DNA of 64,000 bases from Promethearchaeia archaeon (GTDB lineage: Archaea; Asgardarchaeota; Lokiarchaeia; Sigyniarchaeales; SOKP01). Positions 47,134-56,601 of this stretch are shown piece after piece. The stretch covers positions 124,001-188,000 of the forward strand of contig JAHQWK010000002.1 of assembly GCA_029856145.1 (NCBI GenBank), given 5' to 3'. Positions within the stretch are counted from its first letter, which is position 1, and each line of letters begins with the position of its first letter. The notes under the pieces were generated by a model, which was given only the letters and a program-made list of their open reading frames with translations, ran no database searches and was not told the origin of the DNA. Position numbers and translations under genes: made by a program.

Positions 47134-49287
47134 TTAATCATAATCCATAACAAAATGTACTTGATTATCTAGTTTTTTAAGATATCCTAAAAAACACGCT
47201 TGATTAAAATGAATATGGAATTTACGATCAATGATCTCTTCATCGTGAGCAAGTTCTTGAAATTTATTGTAATCTAATGCCCTATCTATGCCATAAGTTT
47301 TAACAATATTTATTAATGATTTTATATTTTGATTTAAATAAATTTTTTGTTTATTACTTTGCTTAATTTTTTTTGATTTTAGTTTAATTATTTTTTCTCG
47401 AAGGTTTGATTCAGTAAATTTTATAAAATCGGAGTAAAATGTTACACCACACTGTTTAAGGTGGTTATATTCTTTGGTATCACAGAAATCATCTAATTGT
47501 GTGATAATTTCTTCTATAGATCGATTGGCTAAATGTTTTTGTTCTAATTTTTTTCTGTCTCTAAAATTTTTAAGAATCTCAAATCCCGAGCTTTGAACTC
47601 TTTGCTCAGGAAATTTAATGTTCTTACGTTCTAAAGATTTTGCTAATCTCAATTGCATAGGATCAGAAAGAACCGCGTTCATTGATTTTTCTTTTCTTCG
47701 AGCAACAATGTAAAAAGGAATGTCAACTGTTTCTTCAGTTACAAGTATATAGCATCTTCCTGGAGCATTTCTACCAGTTCTTCCCCGTCTTTGAATTAAC
47801 CTGATTTCTGAAGGAACAGGTTCAAAAAAGATGATAGCATCTACATTTGGAATATCTAAACCTTCCTCAGCAACACTTGTGGCGACTAAAATGTTTATCA
47901 ATCCTTCTCTAAACTTTTCTAAGATTTCTATTTGTATTCGTTGGGGAAATCCAATATCATTCATTTTAGTTGCTTGACCAATGAATTTTTCAATTTTCAG
48001 TTGTTCATTAAATTCAGTTTGTAATATATTTTTAAGAAATTCTGCCATTTCCCGGAATTGGGTGAAAATTAGTATTTTTTTATTTTTAAATTCTTCAATC
48101 TCCTCTTTAATAATTGATATAATCTTTTTTAATTTAGGATGGGATAGGTTTATATGATCTTCACTTTCAATTACGGAATTTATATAGTTAAAATGTTCTG
48201 AATTGGCAATTCTTTTGGCAGATAAGATATCCTTGTTTGCTTTGTAATTAATTTTATCTAAAAATGATTTAAAAAGAGAGATATCCTGTGTCTCTAATAA
48301 ATCTTTAGCATGAAGTATAGATATACAACTTGAACAATATGAATATATAGAAGGGATATCAAGTTGGTTTTCTTTAACTATATCTATGATCCTTGGAGAA
48401 ACATAATACAAAGACTCTAAATATTCATCTTCGGATAATTCTATTCCTTCCCCTTTTTCATATTGTATAGATAATGTTAAATCTCGAGCGATTCCTAGGA
48501 AATCCAATTTAGAGTAGTATGGCTTATTTGGAGCTATAAGATTATTTTTGACAAACCATTTCAAATAGATTTCGAATAAATTATACCAAACTGTACTTAG
48601 CTCTCTCAATTCAATAGGTAAATCTATTAAATTAATAAAAGTATCGATATCATGGATATAATCTTTTAAATCTTTATCTTCATAATTTTTAAAGACAATA
48701 TTTTCAGTATATAAATTATCGCAGATTTGCTGAATGCGTTCATAATTCTTTCCGGGTGAAGCTGTTAGCCCAAATATTAAGGGATCCGTGCATGTGTTAA
48801 TATATTCTTTTGAAATTAAGTTATACGCATAATTACCTTTAGTTTTATGAGCCTCATCGAAAATAATTAGTGAAACTTGTGCTAAATTATATCTACCTCT
48901 CATTAAATCATTTTTTATTACTTGGGGTGTAGAAACTATAATTTTTGAATTTTGAAATAATAAAATTCTTTTTTCTGGAGGGATTTTCCCTGTAAATAAA
49001 GTAATTTCATTTACATCAATATCAAGAAACTTTTCACAAGAAGTTTTATGCTGTGCAACTAATGGTCGTGTAGGAGCAAGGATTATTATTTTTGCTCTTG
49101 AATATTTTTTCAAACGATTAGCTATTAATAAAATACCAATTATAGTTTTTCCTAACCCAGTTGGTAAAACTACTAATGAATTCTTATTTTTACAGCTGTT
49201 TACTATATTTTTTTGATATTCTCTATATAAAATTTGGTTCTTTTTCAAGAATGGTCCATTTAAATATAGATTAGGTTCATCTTTCAT
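47134..49287 (-). CDS. Hef/FANCM-like superfamily 2 helicase lacking nuclease domain
   Basis: A 717-residue DNA helicase. Motif I is VVLPTGLGKT, Ia LAPTRPLV, II FDEAHK (DEAH), III LTASPG, and motif VI QRRGRTGR. A helical insertion lies between the two RecA folds, as in Hef/FANCM helicases that remodel stalled forks. The archaeal Hef ERCC4 nuclease and final helix-hairpin-helix are absent: the C-terminal about 180 residues are charged and unlike ERCC4. A separate nuclease subunit may exist elsewhere. It is convergent with the coiled-coil gene, 44 bp apart. The start is ATG 49287. Confidence 0.85.
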   Translation of the reverse strand: MKDEPNLYLNGPFLKKNQILYREYQKNIVNSCKNKNSLVVLPTGLGKTIIGILLIANRLKKYSRAKIIILAPTRPLVAQHKTSCEKFLDIDVNEITLFTGKIPPEKRILLFQNSKIIVSTPQVIKNDLMRGRYNLAQVSLIIFDEAHKTKGNYAYNLISKEYINTCTDPLIFGLTASPGKNYERIQQICDNLYTENIVFKNYEDKDLKDYIHDIDTFINLIDLPIELRELSTVWYNLFEIYLKWFVKNNLIAPNKPYYSKLDFLGIARDLTLSIQYEKGEGIELSEDEYLESLYYVSPRIIDIVKENQLDIPSIYSYCSSCISILHAKDLLETQDISLFKSFLDKINYKANKDILSAKRIANSEHFNYINSVIESEDHINLSHPKLKKIISIIKEEIEEFKNKKILIFTQFREMAEFLKNILQTEFNEQLKIEKFIGQATKMNDIGFPQRIQIEILEKFREGLINILVATSVAEEGLDIPNVDAIIFFEPVPSEIRLIQRRGRTGRNAPGRCYILVTEETVDIPFYIVARRKEKSMNAVLSDPMQLRLAKSLERKNIKFPEQRVQSSGFEILKNFRDRKKLEQKHLANRSIEEIITQLDDFCDTKEYNHLKQCGVTFYSDFIKFTESNLREKIIKLKSKKIKQSNKQKIYLNQNIKSLINIVKTYGIDRALDYNKFQELAHDEEIIDRKFHIHFNQACFLGYLKKLDNQVHFVMDYD

Positions 49288-49434
49288 ATTTAAAATTACT
49301 GAAGATTATTTCCTTTTAAAAATAACATCGCTGTAAGATTTTTATAATATTAAAATGACTTCTACCTAATAGAAGCTAATTATTAATTTAGAAATAAGTT
49401 AATAAATTCCTTATATTTATAGAAAATAATATAA

Positions 49435-50448
49435 TTAGTCTTTCTTAGTAGGAAAAAATATAATCTTCTTTTTTGTATCTACTCGTCTTATTAGGTTCTT
49501 ATTTTCGAGCAGTTTTAATGTTAAAACAACCCAACCTCTAGCTACTTGACGGAGAAATCTACTATTATTGGAATAAATAGCTCTAATTATCTCTTTTGGA
49601 GAAATTCCATTCTCTGAATTATTATAAATTATATCCAATACTTGCTTTTCCCGGTCTTTTCTATGTCTTAATATATCTGCTATTCTTTCTCTAGGATTTT
49701 CTATTGGGCTCCCATGAGCGGCAAGAATTAATTTAAGATTAGATAATTTCTCAATTTTTTTAATAGTTTCTACATATTCTGCTATATCAGAATTTGGAGG
49801 TCCAAGCCAAGTAGTTATAGACCTTAAAATATTATCTCCCGAAAATAATATTCCTTTATCCTCGTTGTAAAGAGAAATATGGTCTATAGCATGTCCGGGG
49901 GAAGGGAAAACTTTCCAAGATTCTCCATTAATTAAGATCTCTGAGTTATCTTCAATAACATCCTCCGGATCATCTATATAAGATGCCCCAAATATCCTTT
50001 GATAAAACACTCTTGAACCAACGTTTCTTAAAAAATTGAGGATTTTACTGGTTGCTTTTTTTCGAATTCTCAAATAATCTTCGTAAGCATCTGTTTCAAA
50101 AGTTTCTATAAAACTTCTTTTATCTTTAATAATTTCCTGGCTTTTTTTCGTTAAAACTATATTTATTCCTAAAGCCTTTCTTATTCGTTTTAAACCGCTA
50201 AAATGATCAGGATGACAATGAGATACAAGAATTCGTGTGAGTTTGAACTCTTTGTTTTGCTCTTCAAAATAATTCTCAATTTCTTTCAACTCTTTAATTA
50301 AATATTTTACAACTCTTTTTGATCCATAACCCGCATCATAAATAATTCCATCTGAACCAGCTAAAACATAAATATTTTCTGGGGGTTTAATTACTCCAAA
50401 GGTCCCTTTTTCCTTTATTAAAAAAATACCCGGATATACTTCTCTCAT
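49435..50448 (-). CDS. MBL-fold metallohydrolase with winged-helix C-terminus
   Basis: A 337-residue protein resembling LACTB2-type metallo-beta-lactamases. The metal motif is SHCHPDH, with SPGHAIDH, FSGDNIL and LAAHGSP providing the other ligands. Residues about 260-337 form a winged-helix-like domain (EKQVLDIIYNNSENGISPKEII) commonly found in this subgroup. Relatives act as RNA endonucleases or thioester hydrolases. ATG 50448 is the start, in the motif MREVYPG. It is divergent from the 2H phosphoesterase gene, 56 bp apart, and may share a promoter region with it. Confidence 0.83.
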   Translation of the reverse strand: MREVYPGIFLIKEKGTFGVIKPPENIYVLAGSDGIIYDAGYGSKRVVKYLIKELKEIENYFEEQNKEFKLTRILVSHCHPDHFSGLKRIRKALGINIVLTKKSQEIIKDKRSFIETFETDAYEDYLRIRKKATSKILNFLRNVGSRVFYQRIFGASYIDDPEDVIEDNSEILINGESWKVFPSPGHAIDHISLYNEDKGILFSGDNILRSITTWLGPPNSDIAEYVETIKKIEKLSNLKLILAAHGSPIENPRERIADILRHRKDREKQVLDIIYNNSENGISPKEIIRAIYSNNSRFLRQVARGWVVLTLKLLENKNLIRRVDTKKKIIFFPTKKD

Positions 50449-50504
50449 TCAATTTTTATAAATTTCCAAAATATTTATTACTTGGTCTTATAAAGATAAT
50501 AATT

Positions 50505-51053
50505 ATGACATATGCAATTGTACTGTCATTTGATGATGATAGCTCTTTCCCCATAAAACAGGTGTTTAAAAAATTTTGCGAAGAAAAGATTAGTTCTATA
50601 CTTTACGAGATAAATATGAAACCACATATTACTTTAAGTATTTATGAAAGTATTGATGCTCAAACTGCAAAAGATAGATTGTTCCTCTTTTGTATTGAAA
50701 ATAAACCATTAAAAATTCAAATTAGTAGTATTGGATATTTTCCCTCAGAAGAAAGCGTACTTTTTTTAAATCCTAAAGCAACTAACGAGCTGCTTAACAT
50801 TCAACAGAAGATTTTTAGCCTTTTTAAAGATTTTGAAGCTGAAATCTCTCCGATAACATGGGTTCCTCACTGTACACTCGGGATTAATCTTCAAAAGGAA
50901 GCTATTGCTAAAGCTATTGATATTATCAAAGAAGATATACTTATGACAAAAGAAAAACCATTTTACATCCAAGCTACAACAATTTCGTTAGTTAAATTTG
51001 AACGAGAAACATTAAAGATTGATTATTGGATAGATTATCCACTTAAGGGATGA
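50505..51053 (+). CDS. 2'-5' RNA ligase-like 2H phosphoesterase
   Basis: A 182-residue two-histidine phosphoesterase. The paired H-x-T/S motifs are HITLSIYES in the first half and HCTLGINL in the second, positioned as in LigT/thpR. Such enzymes hydrolyse 2',3'-cyclic phosphates or join RNA ends in vitro. It is divergently arranged with an MBL enzyme of a type that includes RNA nucleases, a context compatible with RNA processing. ATG 50505 is the start. Confidence 0.83.
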   Translation: MTYAIVLSFDDDSSFPIKQVFKKFCEEKISSILYEINMKPHITLSIYESIDAQTAKDRLFLFCIENKPLKIQISSIGYFPSEESVLFLNPKATNELLNIQQKIFSLFKDFEAEISPITWVPHCTLGINLQKEAIAKAIDIIKEDILMTKEKPFYIQATTISLVKFERETLKIDYWIDYPLKG

Positions 51054-51110
51054 AGATATTCATAAAAAAAGAAATTAGCAAAAAAATTGAAATGAGAATT
51101 TAATTATTAT

Positions 51111-51209
51111 TTATTCATCTTTTTCAATTACAGTATTTATTCCTAAGTTTCTCAATTGGTGCTCTAGATCTGTTGTACTAAGAAATCCATTTTTTTGCCA
51201 AACTAAATA
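51111..51209 (-). pseudogene. Possible C-terminal gene fragment
   Basis: The minus strand reads LVWQKNGFLSTTDLEHQLRN and on to a TAA at 51111, a stretch that looks like a genuine protein C-terminus. A stop lies directly upstream (near 51210) and no start codon is available. No other coding signal is seen in this 270-bp gap. It may be the end of a decayed gene. Confidence 0.25.
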
Positions 51210-51323
51210 TTATGACTAATTATTAATACGATTTAATTGATTGAAAAAGGACTTTCTATTTATTAATTAATCTTCATTCTTGGTATAGAATCAAATACTA
51301 TTATGGATATAATATATTAAAAA

Positions 51324-51860
51324 ATGAATGGTCAAAGGAAAATTGATGGAAATGATTTATATTTCTTTCCTAAATATGTGTCAAAGATAGAGGAAAAAGA
51401 AAAGAATTATGAAAAAATCGTTCAAAAGAATTTAGCTATTTTAGAACTTGATAAGGAAACCTATGAAAAACATGAATCTTTTGGGGATTATATTTACCAA
51501 TATGGTACATCTCTTCTGAATAATGGTTTCCTTGTAGAAGCTGGATTAATATTGAGTGGCGTTTATGGATCTGAAAATTGGGATAATATGTTTCCTTACG
51601 CTTTATTGGAAAAAGCTCGAATAGCTGCAATTTTAGAAGAGGAAGAATTTTTATTTGATTTTCTAAGATGGACATTTGCAGCAGAAGCTTATTTTAAAGA
51701 TTCAGTCGGGGGAAAAAAAGTATATCTTAAGAGAAGGATATTAATTTATTCAGCATTTGAGAAATACAGAGATTTACCTCGTTTTAGACAAATTATTGAC
51801 CATAATTATACTGAGGAAGAATTAGACGAATTTTATAAGGAATTAGATGACTTCTTATGA
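51324..51860 (+). CDS. Protein of unknown function, helical
   Basis: A 178-residue soluble protein, predicted mainly helical and acidic. Features are IYQYGTSLLNNGFLVEAGLIL and FLFDFLRWTFAAEAYFKD, which could be TPR-like helices; the end is an acidic helix (TEEELDEFYKELDDFL). No recognised family. ATG 51324 is the start. It lies between the 2H phosphoesterase and the convergent LRR-type gene. Confidence 0.55.
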   Translation: MNGQRKIDGNDLYFFPKYVSKIEEKEKNYEKIVQKNLAILELDKETYEKHESFGDYIYQYGTSLLNNGFLVEAGLILSGVYGSENWDNMFPYALLEKARIAAILEEEEFLFDFLRWTFAAEAYFKDSVGGKKVYLKRRILIYSAFEKYRDLPRFRQIIDHNYTEEELDEFYKELDDFL

Positions 51861-51966
51861 AAGAGTTCAAGGATAACGAGTTCATTACTCTCTAACTAGA
51901 AAATAACAACAACATCCTGAATTTATTATCATAAATTTGATATTCTTCTTAAGTATTAAGTTTTAT

Positions 51967-53007
51967 CTAATTAAAATTTGAGTATTTTGTACTTTTTATT
52001 ATTTTTACTCCTTTTTTTTTAAGGACAAGTAGTTTTTCAAGTATTTCTTTATTAATGCAATTATTAAATTCAAAAATCTCTAATTTTTTCAAAGAGATAA
52101 TAGGGAAGGCATCTCCTAAACTGTTTTTAGATGAACTATAGATTTTCAAATATTGCAGATTTGGGAAAATGTTGAAGATTTTAGAAGGAATTTCTAATAG
52201 AGATTGATGATAGATTTCTAATCCAACTATCGATTCAAGTTTAACTTTTGAAAAATCTATTGTAAGTTCTTCTAAATCACCTAAATAAATTATCAAATTT
52301 CTTAGACCTTTAAAAGCTGAGAATTTCATAAAAAAATGATAAGATTCTGCAGACATATCAAATTCAAAAACGTAAACGTGTCCATTTTCTATTGTTAAAT
52401 ATCGTTCCGAGGGGCTTAATCTGTGGCGGACTTTATCTTCATCAAATGATAACACAATATCATAAGTTATTCCTAAACGTTTCATATATTCAATAATATC
52501 TAATAAAAGAGAGCTTTCCTCAAAATTTAAACCCCCGACTATTAACTCCTCCATAGTTAAATAGTTGAGAAAGCCCTCATATTCTAAATAGTGTTTAGTA
52601 TTATATGAACCATATACATACCTATGAGCAATTTCATCTATCAACTTTCTTTTAGCTTTTATATCACCTACTTCCGAAAGACGCTTTAATAGAGGGAACG
52701 CCAAATTAGTTTCTAAAAAATTCGCGTTATAATCATTCTCAGCCCAAACTTGAAGATTGGAACAGTGAACCCAGAATTCTGTTAACGGAGTTATACCATA
52801 TTTTTCTAGATCCTCTCCTTCAATAATCTCAGACGATTCAATTATTTCATCCATAGTTTCTACTTCATTGACCTTGTTTTTTGGGAAATTTAGAATTGCT
52901 GTTTTACAAATAAGGAATTCTTCTCCACCAATGTAAATTTTAGTTTTTCCATTCTCCAACCTAAGTGTCAAATGACTATTTATTTCAAATTCTTTTTCGT
53001 CAATCAT
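51967..53007 (-). CDS. LRR-like protein of a Lokiarchaeal expanded family
   Basis: A 346-residue protein. The region about 75-140 contains TEFWVHCSNLQVWAENDY and NLAFPLLKRLSEVGDIKAK, a conserved module recalled from large Lokiarchaeal families. C-terminally (about 225-325) leucine-rich repeat-like units appear (LRNLIIYLGDLEELTIDF, IFNIFPNLQYLKIYSS). There is no signal peptide or membrane helix, so it is cytoplasmic and probably a protein-binding scaffold. Exact role unknown. The start is ATG 53007. Confidence 0.6.
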   Translation of the reverse strand: MIDEKEFEINSHLTLRLENGKTKIYIGGEEFLICKTAILNFPKNKVNEVETMDEIIESSEIIEGEDLEKYGITPLTEFWVHCSNLQVWAENDYNANFLETNLAFPLLKRLSEVGDIKAKRKLIDEIAHRYVYGSYNTKHYLEYEGFLNYLTMEELIVGGLNFEESSLLLDIIEYMKRLGITYDIVLSFDEDKVRHRLSPSERYLTIENGHVYVFEFDMSAESYHFFMKFSAFKGLRNLIIYLGDLEELTIDFSKVKLESIVGLEIYHQSLLEIPSKIFNIFPNLQYLKIYSSSKNSLGDAFPIISLKKLEIFEFNNCINKEILEKLLVLKKKGVKIIKSTKYSNFN

Positions 53008-53214
53008 TCCTAATTTTAAAATATCAATTTCTTAAAATATATTTTCACTCTCTATGTGCAAAGTAAACTTCTATGTAAAAAAAATTTTATAATTTAATTA
53101 TAAAAAGTGATATTCTTATAAACTAGATTGACTAAATTTATTAGAAAAATATAAAAAGAGATAAAGAAAAAAAAAAGAAAAGATATATTTTATCCAATTG
53201 GATTTTCAAGAAAA

Positions 53215-53424
53215 CTAAAAGTACTTGATTGCTAATAAGATGTCGTCCCGAGTTACTTTCTTTCTTTTGGAATGTTTGGTTAATGATAAAGCAGTTTTTG
53301 TGATTTTTTCTGCTGATTGACCCATCCAATCAACTAATTCATTTACTGCATCGCGAGCAACAATAACTGCACCATTGTGTTTCATTAATCTTCTAATAGG
53401 ACTCCAACTAATATATTCGGACAT
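53215..53424 (-). CDS. Archaeal histone
   Basis: A 69-residue histone-fold protein. The helix-strand-helix pattern reads SPIRRLMKHNGAVIVARDAV, then a long central helix (VNELVDWMGQSAEKITKTALSL) and the conserved end RKKVTRDDILLAIKYF (RDD being a core motif). ATG 53424 is fixed by an ideal GGAGG 9 bp before it; upstream in-frame codons are less likely. No N-terminal tail is present. It packages DNA and is expected to be strongly expressed, which fits the strong ribosome site. Confidence 0.92.
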   Translation of the reverse strand: MSEYISWSPIRRLMKHNGAVIVARDAVNELVDWMGQSAEKITKTALSLTKHSKRKKVTRDDILLAIKYF

Positions 53425-54039
53425 TTTATATTCCTCCACTATATTATTAATTTTTGTAATTTTTATTGAAATTTGTTATTTTTTAAGAGTTTGTTATATA
53501 GATATACATCTTTTAGATATTTAAAGATTTTTATTCAAGCTTAGTTTTATGGAGAAAAAAATGAAAAAAATACAACGACAAAATTCCAAAATAGGAAGTT
53601 GATCAATCTCGTGAAAGTTAAGATAATTTTATGGAATCTTCATATGTGTCGAAGTTTGAGAGTTTTATATATATTTTCACTTCTAATTTCTATTAAATAA
53701 ATAAAGTGATTAATTTAAAAAAAAATAAAGAAAAAATAATCAAATTCTGAAACGCTGCATACATAATTTTTTTAAGATTTGTAACATAAACTTTTTTGAA
53801 ATTTATTTCACTTAGAGCCTTCTATATAAAATCTCTAAGACTTTTTGATAATCAAGTAGCGGAAAAAGAAGTAAAACATATTTTAGGGTTAGGATTTCGA
53901 TCTAATATATCATTAAGTTTAAATATTGATTGTTTTTAGATGAAAAAATATTTCAATATTTCAATCATCTAACAATAATGATCAAATATCAGTAAGTTAA
54001 TTATTAACATTAATATATTCTATTTCAGAATCTACTATT
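53425..54039. other. 615-bp intergenic region, no gene seen
   Basis: This is the longest gap of the window. It holds the histone leader and promoter (a TTTAAATAT element on the minus strand about 95 bp before the histone ATG at 53513-53527) and, at its right end, the promoter of the surface-protein gene at 54040. Between them no reading frame has coding character and no tRNA-like or clear repeat structure was found. It is very AT-rich. An unannotated small RNA cannot be excluded. Confidence 0.6.
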
Positions 54040-54750
54040 ATGAAATTTAAAAAAATCATTACAATCTTAATTTTAACTAGTTTGATTATTCCTTGCATCT
54101 TAATTCCATTTAGTAATGCAGAAATTGAGTGGCAAGTTAGTGAAGGTGATGAATTTACTTGGGTTGTCAAAGAAACCAATGAATCTTTAGGTTTTCTCCC
54201 GGTAAACTCACGTTATGAAATGACAATCACTTCAATCAAGTCAGTATCAAGCATGGGTGTAGGGGAAGCAACTGAATTATATGTGGATCTCTCAGAATAT
54301 AATAGTGATACAGAACTTACAACTTCAATATTAACAAACCAGACATTTAGTACTTTCGATTCAGGAACAAATATCACTACACTTCATACCCCAATTGATG
54401 ATCATTGTTTCTTTATCCCTCCTGCTTATCGTGATGGGTTTGTAGTAGGGCTATTAAGTTTTTATGGAGGGTTTTTTGATTCAGCATATTCATTAACCAC
54501 ACAAGGGGTATTTACTTTTTTTGGATGGGTAAGTTCAACTGATTTATTATATATGTGGATGTTTAACAATAAGTTAGTATCTGATAATTTAGCAGTCGTT
54601 TTCCTAGATAAAGCAGATGAATTTCAGTACTGGCTTCAATTAAAGACTATTCCATCAATCTCAGCCGGAAATATCTTTTGGATTTTATTAGGAGTCACAA
54701 CTGTTTCATTGATTTATATTTATAGAAAGAAATTAAAAAATAACCACTAA
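54040..54750 (+). CDS. Type I surface protein of unknown function
   Basis: A 236-residue protein with a clear N-terminal signal peptide (hydrophobic residues 6-27, ending NA before EIEWQ), an ectodomain starting with VSEGDEFTWVV, several N-glycosylation sequons, and a C-terminal membrane helix (about 210-228) followed by a basic tail (YRKKLKNNH). The opening EGDEFTW pattern is common in archaeal surface proteins. The ATG 54040 start is clear. Isolated, no operon partner; function unknown. Confidence 0.65.
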   Translation: MKFKKIITILILTSLIIPCILIPFSNAEIEWQVSEGDEFTWVVKETNESLGFLPVNSRYEMTITSIKSVSSMGVGEATELYVDLSEYNSDTELTTSILTNQTFSTFDSGTNITTLHTPIDDHCFFIPPAYRDGFVVGLLSFYGGFFDSAYSLTTQGVFTFFGWVSSTDLLYMWMFNNKLVSDNLAVVFLDKADEFQYWLQLKTIPSISAGNIFWILLGVTTVSLIYIYRKKLKNNH

Positions 54751-54784
54751 ACTATAACTTTTTTTTTAATAACTTTGATAATTT

Positions 54785-55774
54785 TTACCAAATGACCTGT
54801 TCATAATTACAATTTTTACATTCAATAGTTTTCCTCCTTTGAGGAAAATATGGAAAAATCGCACCACAGTTTTTACATTCTAAATCATAGACATCGTCTT
54901 TAGATTTTACAATCCCATTTGAGATAAGATGGTTTTTGAAATCATTTGAAATTTGCGTTAAAAGTGAGATTAATAGATAATGATTTGGTGATGAAGCAAT
55001 TATTTCAATTTTATTTGATATAATTTGACCTATTACTAAAATATCTTCTTTAATCATGGATTCTGTTCCGTAATACCATAAGATTCTTTTTTTAAGGTCT
55101 TTAGCGACTAACTGAAAATTACTGATAAAGAAAAGTTGTTCTAAAATCTCAAAAAATATTTCAGGATCTATTTGACGTTTGATTCCTACACCCATACTTT
55201 TTATTACTTTTTTAATTCCTGGTTGTTGAGCAAACTCTCTAATGAAACTTGAAGGAACAACTTTAGGTTCGATGGTTATTCTATCAACGGTTATCTCTGC
55301 AGGTCTTGAGTCCAGTACTCTAATTGTATCTTTATTATTCACATAAGTCACAATTGTCCTTATTTCTCCTATATTATCTAGAGAATTTGGCGTAAAATGA
55401 AGATGAATCTGTTTATTGCTTTTTTCATTTAATTCATCGAATTCGAGATTTATTTGTTTTATATTTGTCTCAGTCTTTATATTTGGAATATTTATCGTAG
55501 GGGGAAAACACCTTGAAAATGTGAAAAATTCAGGAAATTTTATTTTAATTTTCATTTCAGTAATAGGTGCTGAACTTTGGTTATCGATGAGAATCGAGTA
55601 TTGAAAATGACTGCCGAATGGTCTATAATCAGTCGCTAGTTTGATTTTGTCTTCTTGTTCAACTTTTTCAAACGAGTATGTATCGATTTCCTTAGCTCGA
55701 GTATCATCCTTAGTTTTAAAAAAAACTAAATCATGTACCTTAAGAGGGTTTTTGTCATTCTCTTTTTTCGCCAT
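54785..55774 (-). CDS. Beta-sandwich (appendage-like) protein with C-terminal zinc ribbon
   Basis: A 329-residue soluble protein. Residues about 45-165 form an Ig/beta-sandwich domain (SILIDNQSSAPITEMKIKI, IHLHFTPNSLDNIGEIRTIV), reminiscent in style of adaptin or coatomer appendage domains. Residues about 170-290 are alpha/beta (ASSPNHYLLISLLTQISND). The protein ends in a zinc ribbon (ECKNCGAIF, ECKNCNYE). The 637-residue protein at 61996 combines a zinc ribbon with a C-terminal beta sandwich, though in the reverse order. The appendage comparison is speculative. The start is ATG 55774. Confidence 0.6.
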   Translation of the reverse strand: MAKKENDKNPLKVHDLVFFKTKDDTRAKEIDTYSFEKVEQEDKIKLATDYRPFGSHFQYSILIDNQSSAPITEMKIKIKFPEFFTFSRCFPPTINIPNIKTETNIKQINLEFDELNEKSNKQIHLHFTPNSLDNIGEIRTIVTYVNNKDTIRVLDSRPAEITVDRITIEPKVVPSSFIREFAQQPGIKKVIKSMGVGIKRQIDPEIFFEILEQLFFISNFQLVAKDLKKRILWYYGTESMIKEDILVIGQIISNKIEIIASSPNHYLLISLLTQISNDFKNHLISNGIVKSKDDVYDLECKNCGAIFPYFPQRRKTIECKNCNYEQVIW

Positions 55775-55902
55775 TTTTTTTTACATAAATAACAATTTTT
55801 TAAAGTCTAATATGAATTTTCGGAACCTTGATAATTAATTAAATTGTAATCTGATTTATATTTTTTTATAACTTTTATTAATTAATTATACTTGAATGTA
55901 AT

Positions 55903-56577
55903 ATGTTTGAAGAATTAGACACTTTATGGAGTTCGCCAACAATTAAACCTTCTTTTGAGTTAGTCCATGTTATTTTAGCGCTTTTTATATTTGAAGAAAA
56001 AAAGGAAGGAATTGGGAGATATCGTTTACAAAAAGAACTATCAATTGGTTCTGGGACAGCAAAATCTCTTATCAAAAAATTGAATGAGGACTTGAATTTT
56101 ATAAAAGTTTTTACTGATGAAAATGTAATAAAAGGCCATATTCTCACGAAAATTGGCTTAGAATTTGTAAAAAAAATTAAGCAGAAATTTCCATTAATAG
56201 AGGCGGGAGACTCTTCGGTAATGAAAGATATTGTCATTAAGTCAGAAGGTAAGAATTCTTATTTTTGTTTCGTAAGAAATGCAATTGATAGAATAACAAA
56301 TGGCATTGAACAAAGAGATGCTGCTATTAAAATTGGAGGTGTTGGAGCAACATGCCTATTTTATAATGGTAAAGATTTAATTTTTCCATCTTACTCCCTT
56401 TCTGAAAACGATAAAGAACAAATAGTAGTTGAAGATAATGTTTTTGAGTATATTTACTCTGTTATCCAAAAAAAAGGATCTCAATTAAAAGAAAATGATG
56501 TTATCATTATAGGGCTAGGTGACAATCTAGAAAGCGCAAGATTAGCTGCTTTAAATGCTGCTTTAACATTAACATAG
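55903..56577 (+). CDS. DUF4443-family protein with N-terminal winged helix
   Basis: A 224-residue archaeal protein. Residues 20-90 form a winged-helix DNA-binding domain (IGRYRLQKELSIGSGTAKSLIKKL). The second half has GIEQRDAAIKIGGVGATCLFYNG and DVIIIGLGDNLESARLAALNAAL, the DUF4443 signature. The family is conserved in archaea without a known function; the helix domain suggests a ligand-responsive regulator. It starts at ATG 55903 and lies 24 bp upstream of the JAMM gene on the same strand, so the two form an operon. Confidence 0.72.
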   Translation: MFEELDTLWSSPTIKPSFELVHVILALFIFEEKKEGIGRYRLQKELSIGSGTAKSLIKKLNEDLNFIKVFTDENVIKGHILTKIGLEFVKKIKQKFPLIEAGDSSVMKDIVIKSEGKNSYFCFVRNAIDRITNGIEQRDAAIKIGGVGATCLFYNGKDLIFPSYSLSENDKEQIVVEDNVFEYIYSVIQKKGSQLKENDVIIIGLGDNLESARLAALNAALTLT

Positions 56578-56601
56578 TATAGGGGGTTAGATATCTCTTA
56601 A

